Shown piece by piece: positions 24,333-35,200 of a stretch of DNA of 64,000 nucleotides. The stretch is from Chrysoperla carnea (lineage: Eukaryota > Arthropoda > Insecta > Neuroptera > Chrysopidae), in the NCBI RefSeq assembly GCF_905475395.1, contig NC_058342.1, positions 36,538,140-36,602,139 on the forward strand, read 5' to 3'. Position 1 is the first letter of the stretch. The number at the start of each line of letters is the position of its first letter. The notes beneath the pieces were generated by a model. It was not told the DNA's origin. It searched no databases and was given only the letters and a program-made list of their open reading frames with translations. A program made the position numbers and the translations under genes.

Positions 24333-25278
24333 TGGGCTTACGATAATAAATTTTTTTGATTGAATTCTAAAAGTTCACCTTGTTTGTAAAAAGTGAAAAG
24401 TTGATTTTAAATGACTAATGACTGTAATATGACTTGGTTCAATGAGTCGCTATAACGGTTTTTGACTATACATCCAAAATATACACAAAAAAAGACAGCT
24501 GTTTACTAATAAGATCTCAGTGTACAGATACACAGATACAGATACATACACCCTCCTTACATTTTTGCCTTGAGGATAACATATGCATCTTTTGAAAAAA
24601 GGCCAGGTGCAGTAGAAGAAATGTGTGTACATCAACTGACACCTGGCCCCTTCCTATTTCATTTTTTTTTCTTTTTCAAAAATTTTTAAGATGCATTTAA
24701 GGATTTTAGAGTACCAAAAACATTCAGTATCTTTTAAGACAGTGATTTGAGATCAAGTGAAATAAAAAAGTGGTTTTTGTATTATGTAATAAAAATTAAA
24801 AAGTGATTTTCTTTTGTTTGGAAAACTTTGATTGAATAACTAGGAAAAATGATTATATGTATATCTGGTTTTATAATTGGCGATGGAAGGTTTGTGTGTT
24901 TATGTTCTTTGATCAAGGTTTTTAATTATTTCAACTTACAACTTAATTTGCATATTTATTTTACTTAAAACTTATTTTATTCTTTTTTTTTTATAATGTC
25001 AAATATTTCATAATACTTTTTTTTTTTTGAATTGTATAATCAGTTTTAATTTAATTGGCACAATAATTATATTTTATAAATTTTTATATATATTTCACAC
25101 CACACAACTCAGTCGCAAGCGCACTGTTGCTCCATTCTAATTTTTTTTATTTAATTAATGCATGTTTTTTTTTAATTTAATTTTTATTAAGCATGTAAAT
25201 ATACTTTATATAAAATTTCCGGGTTCGATTTCCTGACTTTTTTTGGTTTAGAATTCAGTGGCGAATTCACAGGTGTTC

Positions 25279-25294
25279 GGGGGGGGGGGGGGGG
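25279..25294 (+). repeat. Poly-G run of 16
   Basis: Uninterrupted G homopolymer about 20 bp before a Rep-A fragment. Confidence 0.9.
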
Positions 25295-25316
25295 TGTTAT
25301 TTATTTTTATGTTTTT

Positions 25317-25545
25317 TATACCATGTAGATATGTAATATATATTAAGGTATACTAAATTTAGTCTCAAGTTTATAACTAGAGCTTCAAAATATTGATGCT
25401 ACCAACAAAATTTTTGTAATCCATTTTCGGTTGTCTGTCTGTTCGCCTGACAACACGATAACTCAAAAACGAAAATAGATATCAAGCTGAGCGTACTAAG
25501 AACGTAAAAAGAGTGAGGTCGATTGTGTTTTCCCATAGTTCAAAT
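25317..25545 (-). repeat. Rep-A element 3' half, inverted
   Basis: Reverse complement reads from the ACCTCAC..TTTTTACGTTCTTAG region through GACAACCG to GGTATA at 25318. Left half missing. Confidence 0.7.
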
Positions 25546-26763
25546 TACTACCCTTGAAAAATTGTACACCCCTCGTTTTTTTAATGAAATTATTTTTATC
25601 TTAATGTGTATATGTTACGGTGAATAAAAATTATTGGGTCACTAATTACTATACACAATAACACATGTATCCTAAAATTTCCTGAATTCCTTCATTTTTC
25701 TATTTTCTTTAAAAATTTTCGCGAAAAACAGCCATAAACTGATCGTCGTTAATATTTCACCGTGCTTTTTTTTGTTTCGTTACCTTAAATTTTCCAATTT
25801 TTCATATTTTTGTTGCTATTATACAATGCCTTCGAACTTTTGACAGAAAGTTTACAACCTATGAGCCACATGAACAATTTCTCAATGTCGTGAGGGTCTC
25901 ATCAAATTTTCAGACACGTACACTCGCTTAAAAAGACTTGAGACAACTGAAAAAATAAAGAAACCAATTTGTGAAGTTTTTTCGATCGATATCTCAATAA
26001 CGATGGACGATAGGTCAAAAATGTAAAGGACCTTAACTATAGATCGTGAGAAAAGCAACAAAAAAGTATTGTATAAAAATTTTCGTATCTCAACGGAGAA
26101 TCGAGTTATTATGAAAAAACTTAATTTAACCCTTTTTTCAAGATGGCGGAAAATCCACAAATTCGAAGTTAAGTTTTTCTAGGCCTCCTTCACGTTAAAT
26201 CAAAAATTTAGCTTGTTGGGTTCATATGCTTATCTACCTTGGGTTTCCGATGTAATGACTGGATACCTTAAATTCTTTTCAATCAAATATGTCACATTTA
26301 ACCTGAACAGTTGCACCAACTTGCTACCGAATTTAATAACAATAAAATTGCAAAAATAATTTTTGATGTAATTTAAAAAAAAAAATAAAAATAAAAAGAC
26401 CCTCATGTTATTTTTATTTTGGAAGGGACACCATATCACATATTATACATATGTTCTTTTATTATACATACATGATAGATAATTTAGGGGTTAAGCAGGG
26501 TGGGGGGTTTAGAATTTTAGAAGTAGACACGATATGTGGATGAAATATATATTTATAAAAAGCATTTCTCTAAATTATTACAAAGATTGGCAGATGTTTT
26601 TAAATTTAAAGCCAAGGTCATTAAATGTTTGTCGATTTATACATTTAATGATGAATACTTTTTAACAGTCAACATCAATTATAGCGACACTGAACAACCC
26701 CGTACACTGTACACTGTACAGTTATCGGTCAAGGGAACAAATTTTCAACTGTATTAAATAACT

Positions 26764-27042
26764 GAGAGCCTAAATGATCGAGCGGTCTAAGGCGCTAGTT
26801 TTAGAACGTTAGACTATTTAGACTTAGGTTGCGGGTTCGAATCCAGGCAGCGGCAGTATGAACAATTTATAATTAATGGGAGTGCAGAATTGATCATATT
26901 GTCGTCGCTTGGATAAAAACGAAGTAACCGACTCCACCCACATCAAAAATGTAATTGTAAATATATTTGTAATGGAATAACTAAAGATTATCAGATAATG
27001 ATGTGGATGGCCTCTGTGATTAGGCTTCTGTGGCCTCTTTAA
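26764..27042 (+). mobile_element. SINE family A copy
   Basis: Head ATGATCGAGCGGTCTAAGGC and B box GGTTCGAATCC, then the family body to GATGTGGATGGCCTC. The tail has diverged after 27016. Confidence 0.85.
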
Positions 27043-27057
27043 AATTTGCGCATAATT

Positions 27058-27448
27058 TACACTCTCAAGGGTAAACAGTGTTGTTTACGAAAAAATGTTT
27101 CAAACAAAAGTTGTTTATGTTTTTTATAAGGAACTTTCTTTATATTTAAACTCTTTTCTATCTCTAACGGTTTAAAAGATGGGTCCTACGAACCCAAGCC
27201 CCAATTGACCTATGTTGATCATTTACGAACTTGACCTCACTTTTTACGTCCTCAACACGCTATAAAAATTTCAGCTTGATATTTCTTTTCGTTTTTGAAT
27301 AATCGTGATGACAGACAGACAGACAACCGGAAATGGACTAATTAGATTGATTTTATGAACACCTATACCAAAATTTTGTTCATAGCATTAATATTTTTAA
27401 ACGTTACAAACTTGGGACTAAACTTAGTATACCTTTGTATATTTCTGT
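27058..27448 (+). repeat. Rep-A element copy
   Basis: Starts at GTAAACAGTGTTGTTTACGA and ends GTATACCTTTGTATATTTC. Lies directly behind a SINE A. Confidence 0.7.
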
Positions 27449-27785
27449 CGTTAGAAATGATTTTGACTGTACATTGGCTTAGTATGATAATGATGTATAT
27501 TTTAATAAAATTAAATATTGATTTTCATTGTTTGTGGTAATTGGAACACCCGTTATGATAGAAAAAAATAACAATGTCAGTTCTGTAAGTGAACAACGAA
27601 CGACGAACAGACGCACAGACGAACAGTAGTCAGAGATAGGAGTCGGCAACAGTGAAACAATAAAAGTTGTAGCACACAAGAAAAACCATTTTCATATCAT
27701 TTGTACATAAAAAGAAAATTAACTGTAGATATTTAATTATATAGAATATTATTCAACTTTCTCTGTCCAGTTAAATCTGGTTTGC

Positions 27786-28020
27786 GTCGTTTACGAAAAA
27801 ATGTTTCAAACAAAAGTTGTCTATTTTTTTACATTTCAAATTTTGTTATTCAGTAACGATTTACAAGATGAGTCTTACGAACTCAAGACCCAATTGACCT
27901 ATTTTACTCATTTACGAACTCGACCTCACTTTTCAGACAACCGGAAATGGACTAATTAAGTGATTTTATGAATACCTATACCAAAATTTACGATTACGAT
28001 TAAACTTAGTATACCTTGAT
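27786..28020 (+). repeat. Rep-A element, internally deleted copy
   Basis: Same landmarks, but the segment between the ACCTCACTTTT and CAGACAACCGG motifs is deleted. Joins the R3 element at 28021. Confidence 0.65.
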
Positions 28021-28199
28021 ATCTCTATCTCTATATATTATAAATGCGAAAGTAAGCATGTTTGTTTCTTTGTTTGTTACGCTTTCAAACTAAAACTAGC
28101 GAATGGTTTTTAATAAAACTGTACGTCAATATAGCTTATACTTCAGAATAACACATGAGATATAATTTATAAAGATATATTATTATTATTATTATTATA

Positions 28200-28890
28200 T
28201 TAATGTTTCCATACAATCTCTCTCCTTTTCGAAGGGGTACCCCTTTGAAAAAATCGAAAAAATCAGAAAATTTTTTTTTCTTTCGGAATTCGATAAAACT
28301 TAGTTTCTAAGGTAAGTTTGACCCAAAAAGTTCAAAAATCCTATTTATTTGACGATTAGATGAATAGTTTACGAGATATGCATTGTAATCTGTCTGATTA
28401 TAGCGTTTTCTCAGAAATTATGATTCCAATCGACAAATGGACACGATTTTTGAATTTTTTGGGTCAAAATTACCTTATAAACTAAGTTTTATCGAAATCG
28501 GAAATTTAAAATTTTTCTCGATTTTTTGCAAATTTTTTTAAGGGGTACCCCTTTAAAAAAATCGAAAAAATCGAAAAATGTAATTTTTTTCGGAAATCGA
28601 TAAAACTTAGTTTCTTAGGTAAGTTTGACCCAAAAAGTTCAAAAAACCTATTTATTTGACGATTAGATGAATAGTTTACGAGATATGCGCTGAAATCTGT
28701 CTGATTATAGCGTTTTCTCAGAAATTATGATTCCAATCGTCAAATGGACACGATTTTTGAATTCTTTGGGTCAAAATTACCTTATAAACTAAGTTTTATC
28801 GAAATTGGAAACAAAAACTTTTTTTACACTTTTTGCAATTTGTAAAAATCGAAAAAATCATAAAAAATTCAAAAAAACACAATTTTTGTA
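28200..28890. repeat. Palindromic ~308 bp satellite inside R3
   Basis: Two centres GGGGTACCCC at 28234-28243 and 28542-28551 (308 bp apart). Arms either side are inverted copies (GTCAAAATTACCTTATAAACT versus AGTTTCTTAGGTAAGTTTGAC). Confidence 0.85.
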
Positions 28891-28896
28891 ATTTTT

Positions 28897-28992
28897 GGTT
28901 GGGTTGGGTTGGGTTAGGTTGGGTTGGGTTGGGTTAGGTTGGGTTAGGTTGGGTTGGGTTAGGTTGGGTTAGGCTGGGTTAGGTTGGGTTGA
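28897..28992 (+). repeat. Interstitial TTGGG/TTAGG pentamer array
   Basis: About 19 consecutive pentamers, mostly GGTTG with GGTTA interspersed. GGTTA is the canonical insect telomere unit in another phase. Confidence 0.85.
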
Positions 28993-29799
28993 GTGTGGGT
29001 GTGGATGTTGGTTTTGGTGTGGGAGTGGGTGTGGGTGTGGGAGTGGGAGTGGGAGTGGGTGTTGGTGTGGGAGTGGGTGTGGTTGTTGGAGTGGGCGTGG
29101 GTGTTATTATTAATATTATTATTATTATTATTATTTGACATTACCATAAATTACAGATTTCTGTAAAAGTAGTCATTTGACATTACCATAACTTACAGAT
29201 TCCTGTAAAAATAGTCAATATAAAATATTTCACGACCATCTTTTCTGATATACTCAATGAATAATTACGACTGTTATACATTTAAAAAAAATTGAAAACC
29301 ATACATATATTTTACCTGTGTAAAACAATCCTTACCATTATGTGGCTTGGGTTGAGTGTACAATGTGATTGTACTGTTGATTTATTCAATTAGTTTCATC
29401 TAGTTTAATTACAAAACGGAAATGATTTATAGTGTACTACATTGGTCGGTGCCCGTGCTCACATCAGTACATCACTTCCATGCTACACCACTCAAGTTGT
29501 TCCCCCCATCAAAGAAAAATATTTTTTCCTTATGTTATTTCCTTTTGATAGTATTTATTAAATCCAGTCAAACGAGTTCTAATCGATATCAAATCAATTT
29601 TATATCAAATAAACAACTTTCTTTATTACATTTTTATTTATTTGCGATTATGTATCATCTCCTTTTTCGAATTTTTTTTTTATACCCTGTGTATATTATT
29701 AAATGCACAAGGTATAATTTTTTGCAAAATTTTTCTTCTCATAGATTTGAACGAAGTCATTTGGATTTTAATCAAAAAACAAGTGAAAAAAAAAACAAT

Positions 29800-30215
29800 T
29801 GAATGAGTTAATTGTTAAAATACCATGTGTATACAGTGTTGATTAGACTGTCACATTACACATACATACATGTCACACATATATGACTGATGTAGCAATA
29901 CAACATACATACTATACAATTTGCGTATAATATGCGCTCTCACGGGTAAACAGTGATGTTTACGAAAAAATGTTTCAAACAAAAGTTGTTTATTTTTTTA
30001 TAAGAAACATTTTTTACATTTAAACTTTTGTTCTATCTCTAACGGTTTACAAGGTGAGTCTTATGGACCCAAGACCTTGACCTATGCTGCTCATTTACGA
30101 ACTCGATCTCACTTTTTACGTTCTTAGTACGCTCAGCTTGATATCTCTTTTCGTTTTTGAGTTATCGTGTTGTCAAACGGACAGACAGACAACCGAAAAT
30201 GGATTAATTAAGTGA
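29800..30215 (+). repeat. Rep-A element copy
   Basis: Starts AACAATTGAATGAGTTAATT, then ATACCATGTGTATACAGTG; ends in GGATTAATTAAGTGATTTTG without the terminal TATACATGG. Confidence 0.7.
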
Positions 30216-30744
30216 TTTTGTCGTTCGTACTACCTTAAAATTGTCAAAAATTCACTTTGGACATGCATACTACCTTTTACGATTTTTATTTCAAGTGAAC
30301 TTTATACGCATTGCTTAATTTTTTTATAAAAAAGGTTAAAAAAAATAAATTTTGCTTGGAATTATTTTTTTTAATTTGAAACTAAGCAATTTTAACATTT
30401 TGTGTGTACACATATAATTTGGTAATATAATAATTGGGTTTTTCCCCCCTTTTAAAAATTTTATAAGACGTGTTCACCTTGAAAACGACCGTTCCAAAGT
30501 ATTCTATTACCTAAAAAAATAAATATATATATATATCGCAATACGATTTTTTTTTTGATAGAATCAAAGATTTTTTTATATTTGAAAAATTTTATACTTT
30601 TACGATTACATAACACATTTTTATTTGTTTTGTAAATACAAAGAAAAAAATTTAATCATTGTTTATACAGTTCAATTCAGAAAACTTGAACAAACGTCTA
30701 TATAAGGTGGTCAGTTTTTAAAGCTTTATCTCTTTTTTAGAATT

Positions 30745-31075
30745 TAATAGACAAAGCCTCTATTGTTCGAAACCGGCAATAACCGGACGGACACAGCACA
30801 CAGATTAGTTGTTACTCGCTGTTTCAGAATGACTACACAAATTAACTGTTTAGTTATGAGTATGTATACGTGTGTAACAAACAGAAGATCTATTGATCGA
30901 AACTGACAATGACCTGACGGACACAGCCACAGTGTAGTTGTTACCCATCGATATAGAATGACTACATAACTACTCAGAAAATCGTACATCTCCAAGTTTT
31001 TTCGGGTTAGGATATATATATTATAGTACGTATAACAGACAAGGCATCTATTGTTTGAAACTGACAACAACCTGT
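30745..31075 (+). repeat. Minisatellite with ~130-155 bp units
   Basis: Three diverged units start with CTCTATTGTTCGAAACCGGC, ATCTATTGATCGAAACTGAC and ATCTATTGTTTGAAACTGAC. The 108-residue minus-strand frame over it merely reflects the repetition. Confidence 0.7.
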
Positions 31076-31799
31076 CACATTATACAACACTTAAGGAGTA
31101 AATTCCAGTCGTTTTTAGTAAAATATCATTTTAAAAAATGTCGCCCCAATTCCTTGAAACATCCAGTATGATTGTAGCAATAAAGAGATTGAAGATGACC
31201 CAATTTCAAGTTGTATGTAAAGGAAATGATGCACATTTAATGTAAATGACTACCGAATAATAAGAGATACGGCACTAACGGCAATATATGGCCTAGTCGC
31301 CTAGTAAAGAAGACATAGACGATGGCTTTTTACAACAAAACAATTGCAACACGACTCCCATAAAATATAAAAGAAATCAATAAAAGATTTTTGGATCGAC
31401 TCCAATATGCGTATAAAAATATTGTCATAATATGTACTTATTTTATTATTCGGCTAAAGGAACACAAACGGGACGACTCAATTTTAAAAAGTTCGTCTAC
31501 ATTTCTACTTCAAATGAGTGTGTCACTAGTCCATTGCACGTTAATACCGGTTAAAGCCACGTTCACACTTATCATTTTAGTTGAGTGGCAAGCAAATATA
31601 CGCTTACCAAAGTTTCGAAAGTGTGATATGTTTATCTTGTTTGAAGTTGTGAAATAATGTGATTAGTGAAGTTTTTGAAATTTTTGTAAATTAGAACAAA
31701 TTTCAAAATAAATTTTTATTTAGTATCAAATTATGACACAAACTCTGATAAATGTTTCCAAAAATTTGAAAGGTAATGAAACTAATAAAAAAACTTTAT

Positions 31800-32055
31800 T
31801 TTTTCGCAAAGCTTTCCTCACAAATAAAAGTACATTAAGGTTATTCGGATACTAGCGATATGTATTCAAATTTTGCAAGTCAAATTTTATCCACTTCCCG
31901 GTTTCCGATTGAGCTCAAATTTTGAATGCACATTAAGTCTGGATGACAATGCATGGCAAAGTTGTGGCATCCTGATTTTCCCATCGCTTCCACCATATTT
32001 GATATATATGCATTTTTTTAGTCTTAAATTAAAAATTTTAACAAAAAATAGTTTT
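31800..32055 (+). repeat. R4 repeat copy, joined to a MITE arm
   Basis: R4 core CAAATTTTGCAAGTCAAATT to CATCGCTTCCACCATATTTG, then the spacer and the MITE arm at 32059. Confidence 0.65.
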
Positions 32056-32058
32056 TAA

Positions 32059-32140
32059 GGGACAAGCTTGTATTGTACTAAAAAGTACAAAATAATTTTA
32101 TCTACGAGTCACTCATACCCGACTATTTGTAAAAGCTTGA
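32059..32140. mobile_element. piggyBac-like foldback MITE, one arm, 76 bp before an IQSEC exon
   Basis: Left half starting right after TTAA (32055-32058) with GGGACAAGCTTGTATTGTAC and ending at AAAAGCTTGA. The IQSEC acceptor lies at 32215-32216, so the remnant is within the region that may hold the branch point. Confidence 0.75.
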
Positions 32141-32216
32141 ATTTTTTTTCGTACTTAATAATTTCACTCAAACATTTCGAAAATCTTTTTAACAAATTTT
32201 GTTTTGTTTTTTGTAG

Positions 32217-35200
32217 TTTTCCACATCGAATGGAACGGACATCGTCTGTGGCAGCCGTGACAATGTTCTCACCAGGTCAAACATACGTTCCAAGTCAATC
32301 ATACATTCAAGCTCAAAACTATCAAGTACCAACGTACCCAAACATCATGAAAAGTTATCCTGGATCCGAGACACAAAATGTTGCATTCATACAAAGTCCA
32401 ACACCGACAATCCACAAACAACAATCCATACGGAACGTAAGCGGTGAAATGAAACGTAATCGGACACAAACCGGCTACGAACTGTCACAAGATTTATTGG
32501 ACAAACAAATTGAAATGTTGGAACGAAAATATGGTGGTGTGAAAGCACGTAAAGCTGCGCTAACAATCCAAAGAGCTTTTAGACGATACACATTATTAAA
32601 AAAATTCGCAGCAATTACAGCTATGGCCAAAGCAGAAAAACGACTATGTCGTAGATTACCAAATATGGTTGAAGCTACCAATGAATCACTACATATGAAC
32701 AGTGTTGGGGCACCGATTGATCCAAATCGACGGGTCAAAAGTCCTGAGGGTGATCATACACAGACATATGCAAAGTAAGTTTTACACTTTTAATTTATTA
32801 AAAGCTTATTGAAAGAATGGGCTGTTTCTGCCCTCTGCCCTTCTTGAACTCTGCTACTTGCAAATGAAGCTTTTATCGAGGCAGTTTGTATTTGTGTGGG
32901 CAGTGAATGTCTTCAGGTGTCTTCAGATTCGAGGTCAGGAAGAATGCAAAACTTTTAACGCTTTCTTACTGAGGCTTCATTAAAAATCATTAGATCCAAT
33001 GACTGGGCTAAGGATCCGAGAATTATATACCCTGTAAGCTTTTCTGGATACAAATAACGATAGTGTGGAATCATCGATGATCCACAAAACGTTGAATGAT
33101 TCATTTGGGTCTGATTCAATAGGACTTATTACAGACAGAGGGGCGTTTGATTTGAAAAACTGCCAAAATCTTTACGCGTTAGGGAATTTTGCGATTCTGA
33201 ACATATTTTTGAGTCCTGGCCGTTGAGTTGCCTTAGCAAATAATTTTGAACCGAATCTGAGCCAAATAAACTATTTGTACATATTTGGCCCTGACAGAGC
33301 CCTTCGACAAATAGACAAAAGCTTTTAACGTTTGTTAATAGATAGCTTTAAAGCTCATTTTAATAAAATATCTTTTCTAAATTTTCAGTACGTACGAAGC
33401 ATGTAATAATATAAACAATAATCCATCATCAAGGCCGGTTCGTTCAATGTCGTTACGAGAACGTCGAAATTTGGATATGAGTCAATTGCCACGAAGTCAG
33501 TCAGGAACAGCCACCACATGTTGGGGTAATTATGTGGGAACATATTATGTACAACGACAGGATAACATAAACGAGGTATGTATTTTATTTTTGTCTTCTG
33601 GATTTGTTTTTGGATTGAAACACATTTTTTGGATTTTTTGTCTTTTGTTCGATTTTCAAAATCGGTAGTCTTGAAATTGGATCTATTTTTGGATTATTTA
33701 ATATTATTAAGACCCTAATCATACAAAAATTTAGTTAATTAAACAATTTAATGAGTAAGGAGTAGTTTTTGAGATATAGCCAAAAATGGCGCCGAAATTT
33801 TTTTCTTCGTGTATGGTTTCAAGCGACATTTCAAAAACTAGTCGTCCAATCACTAAATGCACCCAATTTTTGTAATTTTTGGACCAAAATTACCTTTGAA
33901 ACTAAGTTTTATCAAATTCCGAATCAAAAAAAATTTTTCGATTTTCTCGATTTTTTCGAAGGGGTACCCCTTGAAAAAATTCAAAAAAATCGAAAATTTT
34001 TTTGTATTCTCGATTTCGATAAAAGTCTATATATAAGGTAATTTTGACCCTAAAATTGCAAAAATCGAGTTCATTTAACGATTAGGAAAATAGTTTTTGA
34101 GATATCGCGAATTTTGAAGTTATTTTGAATGATATCTCGAAAACTATCAGCTCAATCGTAAAGTACACTCGATTTTTGTGATTTTTGGACCAAAATTACC
34201 CCAGAAACTAAGTTTCATCAAATTCCGAATCAAAAAAAATTTTTCGATTTTCTCGATTTTTTCAAAGGGGTACCCCTTGAAAAAATTCCAAAAAATCGAA
34301 AAATATTTTATATTTTCGATTTCGATAAAAGTTTGTATATAAGGTAATTTTGACCCAAAAATTACAAAAATCGGGTTTATTTAACGATTAGGCAAGTATT
34401 TTTCGAGATATCGCTAATTTTGAAGCTATTTTCAGTGATATCTCGAAAACTATCAGGTCAATCGTTAAGTACACCCGATTTTTGTAATTTTTGGGCCAAA
34501 ATTACCCTAGAAACTAAGTTTCATCAAATTCCGAATCAAAAAAAATTTTTCGATTTTCTCGATTTTTTCACTGTTATTTGGAACGTTTTTGTTTTCAGGA
34601 TATGCTAAACAGTCCCGTAAATGTAAGTTCCTGTAAAGTATGTTCACCAAGTGGTGGTATCCCACCAAATATACATTGGACACGAACGCCAGAGAGTAGT
34701 TACTCTGGTGTGGGTGGTCCAAGTACACCCAACAATGTAATATATGCGCAAGCACGAATAAATCCACAATCATCACCGCAGACACCCCAACAGCTTATGG
34801 CACAGCAAAGTGCGCAGTACCAACAACAATTACAAGCGCAACAGTCTGCATCAGCGAAAAAAATCCCACCAGAAGTACCAAAACGAACTTCGAGTATATC
34901 ATCGAAATCAATGGAGCCACGATCGTATCGAACCGCCAGTGGGGGATTGAGTAAATGTGCTGATAATGGTAGCTTATCGAGTGTACAAAGTTCTGGCAGT
35001 GATAGTAGCATCTCGACAGATCGAGTTATGTGCGGTGATAGCAATTCAACCGGGTGAGTTTTCTAAAAATATTCTTAAATCTTCATCCCGCTACTTTATT
35101 TTGGAATAAGAAAGCTAAATTTATTAAGGGAGTAAGGGCATTAGGAAAGGAGTTCCATACATTAGAAAAGGAGTTCCATATCTTCCTCAAGTGCGTAACC

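Larger units (their letters stand above)
24335..26763. other. Gene-free AT-rich DNA
   Basis: Apart from the inverted Rep-A piece and poly-G run no features were recognised. Several 60-90 residue frames lack any protein-family pattern. Confidence 0.55.
28021..29345 (+). repeat. R3 element carrying a palindromic satellite and telomere-like array
   Basis: R3 left part 28021-28199 and right part 29138-29345 flank about 940 bp of arrays: the GGGGTACCCC-centred satellite (28200-28890), a TTGGG/TTAGG array (28897-28992), a GT-rich degenerate array (28992-29105) and an (ATT)n run. Confidence 0.7.
29346..31799. other. Gene-free DNA with Rep-A and a minisatellite
   Basis: The 126-residue frame at 29422-29802 is rich in Phe, Leu and Ile, has no relatives I recognise and runs into a Rep-A start, so I do not call it. 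Confidence 0.5.

Noticed and set aside
28959-29147. Asn/His/Thr-repeat protein
   Set aside because: Product of translating the GT-rich and ATT arrays inside R3.
29422-29802. 126-residue hydrophobic frame
   Set aside because: Low-complexity composition and its end lies in a Rep-A start; no signs of a gene.
30744-31070. 108-residue minus-strand frame
   Set aside because: Lies wholly in a minisatellite and its internal repeats mirror the DNA repeats.
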